A DNA stretch of 64,000 bases from NCBI GenBank assembly GCA_016191205.1, contig JACPPB010000012.1, positions 185,693-249,692 of the forward strand, in the 5' to 3' direction. The translations under genes were made by a program, and so were the position numbers. Each line of letters opens with the position of its first letter. Positions within the stretch are counted from its first letter, which is position 1. The notes below the pieces were generated by a model. That model had not been told where the DNA came from and ran no database searches. It saw only the letters and a program-made list of their open reading frames with translations. Source of the stretch: Gammaproteobacteria bacterium (GTDB taxonomy: Bacteria; Pseudomonadota; Gammaproteobacteria; Pseudomonadales; Porticoccaceae). Positions 36,567-44,786 of the stretch are shown here, one piece after another.

Positions 36567-37712
36567 ATGGATTTCGCGCTCGACGAATTTCAGACCAGCC
36601 TGCTGACCACCGCGCAACGCTTTGCCGCCGACCGCCTGGCGCCGGCGTACCGCGCACGCGAAAGCCGCGGCGTGATCGAACCCGCCTTGATCCGTGAAAT
36701 GGGCCAGCTCGGCCTGATCGCCCCCGAGGTTCCGGAAACGCACGGCGGCAGCGGACTCGACGAACTCACCTCGGGCCTGGTCACCGAAGCCATCGCCACC
36801 GGCGACATGAATGTCGCTTATGTGCAGATCATGGCGTCGCTGCTGTCGAGTTGCATCCTGAAATACGCCACCCCGGAAGCCATCGTCGCCACCGTGCCGG
36901 GGCTCTGCAGCGGTGCGCTGCTGGGCTCGATAGGTGTCACCGAACCGCGCGGCGGTTCCGATGCGGCGAGCCTGATGCTGCGCGCCGAGCGCGACGGCGA
37001 TCACTATGTGCTGAACGGCGAGAAAACCTCCATCTCGCTCGCGGACCAGGCCGATTTCAATCTGGCCTTCGCGCGCACGGGAACGCCCGAACAAAAAGCC
37101 CATGGCATATCGGCCTTTATCGTGGACCTGAAGGCACCGGGCATCAGCCGCTCCCGTTTCGACGATCTCGGCGAAAAGGCTGTCGGACGTGGCTCGATCT
37201 TCTTCGACAATGTGCGGGTAGCCACTGCCTTTCGCGTCGGCGACGAGGGCAAGGGCTTCGTTCAGGTGATGCAGGGCTTCGATTTCAGTCGCGCCCTGAT
37301 CGGCTTGCAGTGCATCGCGGTGGCGCGCATCTGTCTCGACGAGACCTGGCAATTCATTCAGGAACGTCAGGCGTTTGGCAAGCCACTGGCCGCCAACCAG
37401 GGCATCACCTTCCCCCTCGCCGAGCTCGAAACCCAGCTCGAAGGCGCACGCCTCGTCTGCCTGAAAGCGCTCTGGCTCAAATCGCAAAAATTGAAGCACA
37501 CCCGGGAAGCGGCCATGGCCAAATGGTGGGCGCCCAAGCTCGCCTTCGAGATCGTCCAGCAATGTCTGCTGATCCACGGTCACGGCGGCTACAGTGCCGA
37601 GTTGCCGTTCGAACAGCGCATGCGCGATGTGTTCGGCATGCAGATCGGCGATGGCACCGCCCACATCATGAAAATGATCATCGCGCGCGAGCACGTCGGC
37701 CGCATCGGCTGA
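36567..37712 (+). CDS. aliB: Acyl-CoA dehydrogenase, cyclohexanecarboxyl-CoA dehydrogenase-like
   Basis: 381 residues, the normal size. FAD-binding and catalytic regions of the acyl-CoA dehydrogenase family are visible: SIGVTEPRGGSDAASL, RAERDGDHYVLNGEKTSIS, ERQAFGKPLAANQGI and HGHGGYSAELPFEQRMRD near the end. The next two genes are BadI and a BadH-like dehydrogenase, so the substrate is probably cyclohexanecarboxyl-CoA, oxidised to the 1-ene with electrons to ETF. The symbol rests on this context. The family catalytic base could not be fixed by eye. Confidence 0.75.
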   Translation: MDFALDEFQTSLLTTAQRFAADRLAPAYRARESRGVIEPALIREMGQLGLIAPEVPETHGGSGLDELTSGLVTEAIATGDMNVAYVQIMASLLSSCILKYATPEAIVATVPGLCSGALLGSIGVTEPRGGSDAASLMLRAERDGDHYVLNGEKTSISLADQADFNLAFARTGTPEQKAHGISAFIVDLKAPGISRSRFDDLGEKAVGRGSIFFDNVRVATAFRVGDEGKGFVQVMQGFDFSRALIGLQCIAVARICLDETWQFIQERQAFGKPLAANQGITFPLAELETQLEGARLVCLKALWLKSQKLKHTREAAMAKWWAPKLAFEIVQQCLLIHGHGGYSAELPFEQRMRDVFGMQIGDGTAHIMKMIIAREHVGRIG

Positions 37713-37806
37713 AACCGCAGGCGCAGTGCAAAAGGACTCGCCAACTTTACCGGACGGCGCACACCGCGCTTTTCCAGCCCACCCGCAACCAGAGGCAAAT
37801 CCGCGC

Positions 37807-38589
37807 ATGAACTACCAGGACATCATCTACGAAGTAAAAGATCGCGCCGCCTACATCACCATCAACCGACCCGAGAAATACAACGCCTTTCGCGGCATCA
37901 CCTGCGATGAACTGATTCACGCCTTTCAGCGCGCCGGCTGGGACAAGGAGATCGGCGTGATCGTCTTCTCCGGCGCCGGCACCAAGGCATTCTGCACAGG
38001 CGGCGACCAGTCCGCCCACGACGGCCAGTACGACGGGCGCGGCACCATCGGTCTGCCGGTGGAGGAACTGCACACGGTTATCCGCGACGTACCCAAGCCG
38101 GTGATCGCGCGCGTCCAGGGCTTCGCCATCGGCGGCGGCAATGTGCTGGCGGTGCTGTGCGATCTCACCATCGCCGGGGAAAGTGCCCAGTTCGGCCAGG
38201 TCGGCCCCAAGATGGGCTCCGTGGACCCGGGCTTCGGCACCGCCTATCTGACCCATGTGGTGGGCGAGAAAAAAGCCCGCGAGATCTGGTATCTGTGTCG
38301 CCGCTACAGCGCGCAGGAAGCGCTCGCCATGGGTCTGGTCAACAAGGTGGTGCCCGACGACCAGCTCGACGCCGAGGTCGCGGCCTGGTGCGCCGAGATC
38401 GTCGAACGCAGCCCCACCGCCATTGCCATCGCCAAGCGCTCGTTCGTGGCCAACACCGAGCACATTCGCGGTATCGGCAGCCTGGGCCTGCAAGCGCTCA
38501 AGCTGTACTACGATACCGACGAATCCCGTGAAGGCGTCAACGCCTTGCAGGAAAAGCGCAAACCCGATTTCCGCAAGTATGTGAAATAA
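37807..38589 (+). CDS. badI: 2-Ketocyclohexanecarboxyl-CoA hydrolase
   Basis: 260 residues of the crotonase fold, close in sequence to Rhodopseudomonas BadI: RPEKYNAFRG at the start, FCTGGDQSAHDG, YDGRGTIGLP, GPKMGSVDPGFGTA and the C-terminal YYDTDESREGV. BadI hydrolytically opens the ring of 2-ketocyclohexanecarboxyl-CoA to pimelyl-CoA, the committed step of this pathway. The start is the ATG 94 bases after the previous stop. It is a clear marker of cyclohexanecarboxylate or anaerobic benzoate-type ring cleavage. No benzoyl-CoA reductase is seen in this window. Confidence 0.93.
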   Translation: MNYQDIIYEVKDRAAYITINRPEKYNAFRGITCDELIHAFQRAGWDKEIGVIVFSGAGTKAFCTGGDQSAHDGQYDGRGTIGLPVEELHTVIRDVPKPVIARVQGFAIGGGNVLAVLCDLTIAGESAQFGQVGPKMGSVDPGFGTAYLTHVVGEKKAREIWYLCRRYSAQEALAMGLVNKVVPDDQLDAEVAAWCAEIVERSPTAIAIAKRSFVANTEHIRGIGSLGLQALKLYYDTDESREGVNALQEKRKPDFRKYVK

Positions 38590-38602
38590 ACCGGAGCCTC
38601 CC

Positions 38603-39400
38603 ATGGATCTCGACCTGAAAGACAAATCCGTCATCGTCACCGGCGGCGCCTCCAACATCGGGCGCGCCATCGTGCTGGGCTTCGCCGCCGAAGGTGCCAA
38701 GATCACCATCGCCGACCTGGATACCGCCGCCGGCGAAAAAGTCGCCGCCCTGGCGCTCAAGCAAGGCGCCAGCGCCGCGCGCGTGGTCAAAACCGATGTT
38801 ACCGATCTGGCCAGCGTCCAGAATCTGTTTCGCGAGGCCAACGACCAGCACGGCGGCATCCACTGCCTGGTCAACAACGTGGGCTGGGACAAGCTGATGT
38901 TCTTCACCCAGACCACCCCGGACCTGTGGCAAAAGCTGATCGCCATCAATTATGTCGGCGTCCTGAATTGCACCAAGACGGCACTGGAGTACATGACCCC
39001 CGCCGGCGGCGGTTCCATCCTGTCTATCAGCTCCGATGCCAGCCGCCAGGGCGAGCCGCGCGAAGCCGTTTACGGCGGTTTGAAAGCGGCCGTCAACAGC
39101 TTCATGAAAACCATCGCCAAGGAAAACGGCCGCTACAATATCCGCTGCAACTGCGTCTGCCCGGGCGTGACAGTGCCCGACAGCGTGGACGAGACCAGCG
39201 AAAACAGCATGTGGAAGGAGAAAAATTCGATGTTCACGGACGAACAGTTCGCCGCCATCGCCAAGACGCTGCCGCTGAAGCGGATCGGCAAGCCGTCGGA
39301 TGTGGCCAATGCGGTGGTCTTCCTGTCGTCCCAGAAAGCCGCCGGTTTCATCACCGGGCAGGTGCTGTCGGCGAGTGGTGGCTACAGCATGATCGGCTGA
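38603..39400 (+). CDS. badH: SDR dehydrogenase, 2-hydroxycyclohexanecarboxyl-CoA dehydrogenase-like
   Basis: 265 residues. The NAD motif is VTGGASNIGRA, the catalytic motif YGGLK with serine in SISSDASR upstream, and the C-terminal ITGQVLSASGG is that of BadH relatives. It follows badI by 13 bases and would oxidise 2-hydroxycyclohexanecarboxyl-CoA to the keto substrate of BadI. As with most SDRs, substrate comes from context. The hydratase (badK) and CoA ligase (aliA) that complete the pathway are not in the window. Confidence 0.8.
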   Translation: MDLDLKDKSVIVTGGASNIGRAIVLGFAAEGAKITIADLDTAAGEKVAALALKQGASAARVVKTDVTDLASVQNLFREANDQHGGIHCLVNNVGWDKLMFFTQTTPDLWQKLIAINYVGVLNCTKTALEYMTPAGGGSILSISSDASRQGEPREAVYGGLKAAVNSFMKTIAKENGRYNIRCNCVCPGVTVPDSVDETSENSMWKEKNSMFTDEQFAAIAKTLPLKRIGKPSDVANAVVFLSSQKAAGFITGQVLSASGGYSMIG

Positions 39401-39476
39401 GGCCGCTTCCACCTTCCACCTTGGGTATCCCGTAACCCGGCGGTTCGTGTGCCACCCGCACGGCCGTCGCGATGGA

Positions 39477-40553
39477 TCAACTGGAGCTGCTGTCCGGATC
39501 TTGTGACCCATGCACAACGCTGCGGTTGCGCCCCGCCTGCTTGGCTTGATAAAGGGCGGTGTCCGCGGCTTCGGTCCAGGTGGGCAGATCCGCAATGACC
39601 GGAGCCAATTGCGCGAGACCGAAACTCACGGTGACACGGCCGGGATAGTCCGGCCCCAGATCGCACCGCATGATGGTTTCACGCAAACGCTCGATGAAGA
39701 CCAGCGCGCCGGCACACTCGGTATCCGGCAGCACCATCGCAAACTCCTCGCCGCCGTAGCGACACAGGATATCGCTGATACGCAGATCCTTTTGCAACAG
39801 TGCCGCGAGGCGGCGCAACACCTGATCGCCCACGCCATGACCATAGCGGTCATTGATGCTCTTGAAGTGGTCGATATCGGCAAGCACCAGCACCGCGGGC
39901 GTGCCCTGACGCCGGCAGCGACTCAGTTCAGCCAACGCCCGCTCCTGCCAGTAACCACGATTCCATAACCCGGTGAGCGCATCGATGCGACTGCGTTCCA
40001 GCAGGTTGCGTTTTTCCGCGTCCAGACGCTGCGCGAGCTGGAAGGTGATGTTGCCCACCAGTTGCGGATAGATGAGCAGGAACGGCAGACAGAACAGCAT
40101 TTCCCGCACATTCGTAACCGGTGCCGGCGCCCATCCGACCAGCAGGACACCGGCAACCATGCCCGCCAGATGCGCCAACAGCCCACGCAGGAACAGCCGC
40201 ATGCCACCCAGGGCCATGTTGTCCATGCTGAGCATGGCGAGCAGCAGCGCACTGGGAAGCAGATTGAACTGCATCAGGGCCACCCAAAAACCGCCCCCCA
40301 GGGCATCGATCATCAGGTTGCGCCGCTCGGCGCGACTCGGATCGGCTGCCCGACGCGCGCTGAGGAATGCGATATGGGGCCAGACGAAGCCATTCAGGAT
40401 CAGCAATAGCCAAGCCCACGGCGGCGCTCCAGCGGAGACAAACACGCCCGCCACGCTGATAAAGCCGAGACCAACACCAATCACCCGCGCCGGGTAGACG
40501 CGCCGCGGAAAGCCTCGGCCCGGGATGCCGGCAGATGGATTTTCTTTGGTCAT
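39477..40553 (-). CDS. MASE2-GGDEF diguanylate cyclase
   Basis: 358 residues. A MASE2 membrane sensor domain fills residues 20-175 (RVIGVGLGFISVAG, WPHIAFLSARRAADPS, LLPSALLLAMLSMDN). The GGDEF domain follows, with active-site GGEEF at 267-271 and an inhibitory I-site RISD five residues before it, so product feedback by c-di-GMP is likely. No EAL domain. It would make c-di-GMP and favour biofilm or reduced motility. It lies convergent to the ring-cleavage operon and on the edge of the catabolic island. Confidence 0.93.
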   Translation of the reverse strand: MTKENPSAGIPGRGFPRRVYPARVIGVGLGFISVAGVFVSAGAPPWAWLLLILNGFVWPHIAFLSARRAADPSRAERRNLMIDALGGGFWVALMQFNLLPSALLLAMLSMDNMALGGMRLFLRGLLAHLAGMVAGVLLVGWAPAPVTNVREMLFCLPFLLIYPQLVGNITFQLAQRLDAEKRNLLERSRIDALTGLWNRGYWQERALAELSRCRRQGTPAVLVLADIDHFKSINDRYGHGVGDQVLRRLAALLQKDLRISDILCRYGGEEFAMVLPDTECAGALVFIERLRETIMRCDLGPDYPGRVTVSFGLAQLAPVIADLPTWTEAADTALYQAKQAGRNRSVVHGSQDPDSSSS

Positions 40554-40833
40554 CGCGGCCCCTGAGGCGGAAGCTGTCCGGTGAATATTGCCGCTTGCGG
40601 GCGCCAGTGCCGAGAGCCGTTTTGATCGGGCGTCGGCTTCAGACCGCCCCTATCCAGGTGCGGCCGGATCAAAGCGGCGCGAATTGTACTGTACCCCCCC
40701 ATCAAACGGGACCCGCCCGGCCTTGTCGTGCCCATGAACACCGTCGCTTGGGCGCGGCCATCGAGACTGTGCTTTAATCCGGCGCACAAGTCGCTTTACC
40801 TCATACCATCACAACAACAGACCGGGGGTATCC

Positions 40834-41328
40834 ATGAAAGTACGACGCATCATTACCGGCACCGACGCCCAGGGCCGTTCCGTTTTTTCCAGCGACGAGC
40901 AGGTGCCGGACGTCTTCGGCGGCGCCGGCATGGACGGGTTCCACGAACAGGGGTCGCTGGCCTTGGTGGAACTCTGGAAAGGCGTGTTGCCGTCCGATAA
41001 TTCGGTCGTCAGCGTGCGCGAAGGCCCCTTCAACCTGGAGCCCGATCCCGCTTCGCTGATGGTGCGCCTGGCGACCTTCCCTCCGGAACCCGAAGGCACT
41101 GCAAAACCGGGCAAAGGCGTGGACTCCCACCCGGGTTTTCACATCACCGACACCACCGACATCATCATCGTGCTGGAAGGCGAGGTCTATTCGATGATGG
41201 AAACCGGCGAAAAACTGCTCAAGGCTGGCGATGTCCTCATCCAGCGTGGCACCAATCACGCCTGGTCCAACCGTTCGGGCAAACCGACCAAGATCGCCGC
41301 CATCATGCTGAGCACGAAAAAGTCCTGA
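40834..41328 (+). CDS. Cupin-domain protein
   Basis: 164 residues. One cupin barrel at the C-terminal half: HPGFHITDTTDIIIVLEGEV carries metal ligands, and GDVLIQRGTNHAWSNRSGKP is the second cupin motif. Members of this class bind a metal or small ligand and are often beside aromatic or cyclic ketone degradation genes. I cannot name a substrate. A bidirectional terminator separates it from the convergent SMP-30 gene. Confidence 0.8.
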   Translation: MKVRRIITGTDAQGRSVFSSDEQVPDVFGGAGMDGFHEQGSLALVELWKGVLPSDNSVVSVREGPFNLEPDPASLMVRLATFPPEPEGTAKPGKGVDSHPGFHITDTTDIIIVLEGEVYSMMETGEKLLKAGDVLIQRGTNHAWSNRSGKPTKIAAIMLSTKKS

Positions 41329-41353
41329 GTTCTGTTCTGCATTCCGGGGCATA

Positions 41354-41383
41354 AAAAAACCGCGGCGATTGCCGCGGTTTTTT
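41354..41383. terminator. Bidirectional rho-independent terminator
   Basis: A stem of CCGCGGC/GCCGCGG with loop GATT, flanked by seven A on one side and six T on the other (41353-41382). It lies between the convergent cupin gene and the SMP-30 gene and should stop both. Confidence 0.92.
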
Positions 41384-41401
41384 GTTTGTTTCGACCCCTG
41401 A

Positions 41402-42253
41402 TCAGGGCGATCCCGCCGCCGCCACCTCGACCTGCGCGGTCTCGATCAGGGCATTGCGCGCACCCTTGGGGATATCCTCGAGATTGCCGTCGTAGATCAG
41501 GCAGTAGAGCGTTTTGCCATCGGCGCCGCCCAGATTGCAGGCCACCGCGCGCCGCCCGCCGGTGACGATCTTGTGGGTGATCTCCCCGCCTTCGCGGACG
41601 CGGAGGAACTCGCCCTGTTCGAAGGCCGCGACCCAGATGGCGCCCTCCTTGTCGAGGCAGATGCCGTCCGGTGTGTAAGGCGCCAGATCGGCGAACGTAC
41701 GCCGATTGGTCAGACTGCCGTCGGCCTGAATGTCGAACGCGGTCAGTTTACCGACGAAGGTTTCGGCCACCACCAGCGTCTTGCCGTTGTTGGCGACCAC
41801 CGCCCCGTTGGGAAAGTGCACCTGATCGGCCACGGTCTTCACGGTGCCATCGGGCTTGACCAGGGTCAGCGTCGCGGGCTTGGGCGTCTCATGGGCGAAC
41901 ACATCGTAGCCAAACGTGCCCACATAGATGTTGCCATTGGGAGCGCAGACGCAGTCGTTGATATCGTACTTGAGCAGGCCCGAAAGGTCGGCGTACAGGC
42001 TCAGCTCGCCGTTTTTCACCTTCATCAATTTGCGGTCGGCCATGGATACGATCACCACGGAACCATCGGGCAGGAAATTGATTCCCGACGGGCGATTGGG
42101 AAACTTCGCAAACTCCTGGCGTTGTCCGGCGGCCGTCAGCGTGTACACCGTCAGCCCGAACATGTCGGACACCCAGAGCTTGCCGTCGTGCCAGCGCGGT
42201 CCCTCGAGAAACACGAAGTCCTTCGCAAACGGTTGTGTCGTCAGTTGCTTCAT
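41402..42253 (-). CDS. SMP-30/gluconolactonase family lactonase
   Basis: 283 residues with the six-bladed propeller repeats of the SMP-30 family: EGPRWHDGKLWVSDMFG at the start gives the metal-binding glutamate, NRPSGINFLPDG and NDCVCAPNGNIYVGT carry the conserved asparagine and aspartate region, and TPDGICLDKEGAIWVAAF the last blades. Such enzymes hydrolyse lactones using a divalent metal. It precedes, in the leftward strand, two alcohol dehydrogenases and three Baeyer-Villiger monooxygenases, so it may open the lactones they form. Regulator-like roles of SMP-30 proteins are the alternative. Confidence 0.85.
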   Translation of the reverse strand: MKQLTTQPFAKDFVFLEGPRWHDGKLWVSDMFGLTVYTLTAAGQRQEFAKFPNRPSGINFLPDGSVVIVSMADRKLMKVKNGELSLYADLSGLLKYDINDCVCAPNGNIYVGTFGYDVFAHETPKPATLTLVKPDGTVKTVADQVHFPNGAVVANNGKTLVVAETFVGKLTAFDIQADGSLTNRRTFADLAPYTPDGICLDKEGAIWVAAFEQGEFLRVREGGEITHKIVTGGRRAVACNLGGADGKTLYCLIYDGNLEDIPKGARNALIETAQVEVAAAGSP

Positions 42254-42306
42254 TTTTTGTTCTCCTTACTAACCCCTTGAACGCCGCCTGGGCGGCGTTA
42301 TTGCAC

Positions 42307-43410
42307 TCAGTTGTACATGATCACCGAGCGCGCGCCCTCGCCACGGCTCATGGCGTCGAAGGCATCGTTGACGTCTTCGAGACGAATGCGGTTGGTAATC
42401 ATGGCATCCAGCTTGAGATCGCCTTTCATGAACAAATCGACGAACTTGGGAATGTCCTTGGACGGAACCGAAGTGCCGTAAGCGGAACCCTTGAAGTGCT
42501 TCTCGCCGAAGAAGCCCAGTACCGGCAGTTCGATCTCGGTATCCATGGAAGGCACGCCGACGATGACCGCGGTGCCGGTAGCGCGCGCCATCGACCAGGC
42601 CTGTTCGATCGTCGCCTTCAGACCCAGCGCTTCGAACGCGAAATGCACACCGCCCCTGGCCAGGGCACGCACTTCCTTGACGGGATTTACGGCCTTGGGA
42701 TCAATGGCATGGGTGGCGCCCAGCTTCAGCGCCAGTTCGCGCTTCTGGGGGACCGGATCGATGGCGATGATCATGGTCGCGCCGGCAATGCGCGCGCCCT
42801 GGATGATGGAGAGGCCAACGCCGCCGCAACCGATCACCGCGCAGCTGTCGCCCGGATTGATCTTCACGGTGTTGAGCGCGGCGCCAACGCCAGTGGTCAC
42901 GCCGCAACCGATCAGGCACACGGTGTCCAGCGGCGCGTTGTGATCAACCTTGATGGCATTGCCGGCGGGGATTACCGCCCGCTCGGAAAACGTGCCCACG
43001 CCGACCAATTGACCGATGGCCTGGCCTTTCGCGTTTTTCAGGCGGGTGGTACCGTCGGGCAGGCAGCCCTGCCAGATGACCTTGCCCATCTCGACGCACA
43101 TGAACGGCTTGCGTTCCAGACAGAACAGGCAGTTGCCACAGGCGGGGGTAAGCGAAGCGATGACATGATCGCCAGGCTTGAGGTCGGTCACGCCGGAGCC
43201 CACCTCTTCCACGATACCGGCACCCTCGTGGCCCAGCACCGAAGGGATTGCACTTTTGATGACGCCGTAACGAAACGAGTAATCGCTGTGGCAGATCCCG
43301 CTCGCGGTATATTTGACGAGTACCTCATTCGCCTTGGGACCTTCAAGCTCCAGCTCCTCGATCACGAGCGGAGCCCCGATTTCATACAGTACTGCGGCTT
43401 TTGTTTTCAT
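42307..43410 (-). CDS. Zinc-dependent alcohol dehydrogenase (class III-like MDR)
   Basis: 367 residues. GICHSDYSFRYG and GHEGAGIVE give the catalytic zinc ligands, CGNCLFCLERKPFMC the structural zinc. NAD binding is VIGCGGVGLS. It is a paralogue of the following gene (43468-44574), with which it shares order, length and the PKANEVLVK motif. It probably oxidises the hydroxyl group of a lactone-derived hydroxy acid or the starting alcohol. Placement among monooxygenases and lactonase supports a catabolic role. Confidence 0.88.
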   Translation of the reverse strand: MKTKAAVLYEIGAPLVIEELELEGPKANEVLVKYTASGICHSDYSFRYGVIKSAIPSVLGHEGAGIVEEVGSGVTDLKPGDHVIASLTPACGNCLFCLERKPFMCVEMGKVIWQGCLPDGTTRLKNAKGQAIGQLVGVGTFSERAVIPAGNAIKVDHNAPLDTVCLIGCGVTTGVGAALNTVKINPGDSCAVIGCGGVGLSIIQGARIAGATMIIAIDPVPQKRELALKLGATHAIDPKAVNPVKEVRALARGGVHFAFEALGLKATIEQAWSMARATGTAVIVGVPSMDTEIELPVLGFFGEKHFKGSAYGTSVPSKDIPKFVDLFMKGDLKLDAMITNRIRLEDVNDAFDAMSRGEGARSVIMYN

Positions 43411-43467
43411 GAAAATATCTCCCGGCCGATCCCGGATCGGCGTGCAAATTGGTCTGATTGTCGAATA

Positions 43468-44574
43468 TCAGCTGTAGGTGATGACCGAGCGCGCACCCTC
43501 GCCGCGTCCCATCTCTTCGAACGCGCGGTTGATGTCCGCAAGCCCGATCCGCTGGGTGATCATCTCGTCCAGCTTCAACTGACCCCGCTTGTACAGATCG
43601 ACGAACCGGGGAATGTCGCGCTTGGGCGACGATGAGCCGTAGCAGGAGCCCTGGATTTCGTATTCGGCCAGCAGACCGGCGGCGGGAATTTTCACCGACT
43701 GATCCAGCGAGGCGACACCGACGATGATCGCTTTCCCGGTGGGACGGATCATGCCCCAGCACTGCTGCATGGTCTGGACCTTGCCCAGCGCCTCGAACGC
43801 GTAGTGCACACCGATTCCGCCAGTGATTTCCTTGACCTTGGCCATGGGCTCTTCAACGAACGGATTGATGGTGTGGGTAGCCCCCAACCGCATCGCCAGC
43901 TCGCGCTTTTCTTCCATCGGGTCGATGGCGATGATGATGCTGGCACCGGCGATGCGCGCACCCTGCAAAATGGAAAGACCAACTCCGCCGCAGCCGATGA
44001 CGGCCACACTCTCGCCCCATTGCACCTTGGCGGTGTTGAGCGCCGCGCCGGTGCCGGTGGTAACGCCGCAGCCGATCAGGCAGGTGACGTCCAGGGGGGT
44101 GTCGTCGGGCACCTTGATGGCCGAGCCCGCCGGCATCACCATGTATTCGCCGAAGGAACCCACCCCGCAGAGGGCGTAAACGTCCTCACCCGCCAGCGTC
44201 TTGTGACGGGTGGTGCCGTCGAGCTGGGTGCAGTCGGTGAGCAGTTTGTTCATCTGGGAGCACATGTACTCCTTGGACTCCCGGCACATGCCGCACTTGC
44301 CGCAGCTCGGCGACAGCGAGGCGATAACTTTATCGCCCGGTTTGACATGGGTAACGCCGGGGCCGATGGCCTCGACGATGCCCGCGCCCTCGTGCCCCAG
44401 CACCACCGGGAAGGGTGAACGCAGCACGCCGTGGGCCACGGAATAGTCGCTGTGGCAGATTCCGCTGGCGACGGTACGCACCAGCACTTCGTTTGCTTTT
44501 GGCGGCGCCAGCTCCAGCTCCTCGATCGTAAACGGCTGGTTGACCGCCCGCAGTACCGCGGCTTTGATTCGCAT
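43468..44574 (-). CDS. Zinc-dependent alcohol dehydrogenase (class III-like MDR)
   Basis: 368 residues from the ATG (MRIKAAVLR) preceded by GAGGA. GICHSDYSVAHG and [12 protein letters not shown] are the catalytic zinc motifs, CGKCGMCRESKEYMC the structural zinc. NAD binding is VIGCGGVGLS. Paralogue of the adjacent gene, so one enzyme may serve the cyclic alcohol and the other a linear product. The longer frame upstream lacks family similarity. Confidence 0.88.
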   Translation of the reverse strand: MRIKAAVLRAVNQPFTIEELELAPPKANEVLVRTVASGICHSDYSVAHGVLRSPFPVVLGHEGAGIVEAIGPGVTHVKPGDKVIASLSPSCGKCGMCRESKEYMCSQMNKLLTDCTQLDGTTRHKTLAGEDVYALCGVGSFGEYMVMPAGSAIKVPDDTPLDVTCLIGCGVTTGTGAALNTAKVQWGESVAVIGCGGVGLSILQGARIAGASIIIAIDPMEEKRELAMRLGATHTINPFVEEPMAKVKEITGGIGVHYAFEALGKVQTMQQCWGMIRPTGKAIIVGVASLDQSVKIPAAGLLAEYEIQGSCYGSSSPKRDIPRFVDLYKRGQLKLDEMITQRIGLADINRAFEEMGRGEGARSVITYS

Positions 44575-44720
44575 GATGTCCTCCACTAAACACGGGTGAT
44601 TATTTTGGCCCCGCAATAGTACAGGAAGGCGCCCGGTCGGCAAGTGGGTTGCCATCCCGGATCGCGCGGCAACGGCGCGCGGCATCGTCTGCCGCCAATC
44701 ATACCCAGCGAGGCACGCAA

Positions 44721-44750
44721 AAGGGCTGGCACCTCACGGTGCCAGCCCTT
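44721..44750 (-). terminator. Stem-loop after the first monooxygenase
   Basis: A 12-bp perfect stem (44721-44732 with 44739-44750, loop CTCACG) of AAGGGCTGGCAC and its complement, 37 bases after the monooxygenase stop on the minus strand. The run of T is short, so it may be a terminator or transcript-stabilising hairpin. Confidence 0.7.
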
Positions 44751-44786
44751 GCGAAACCACCAACTGCGACCGAAAACGGCCGGGTC

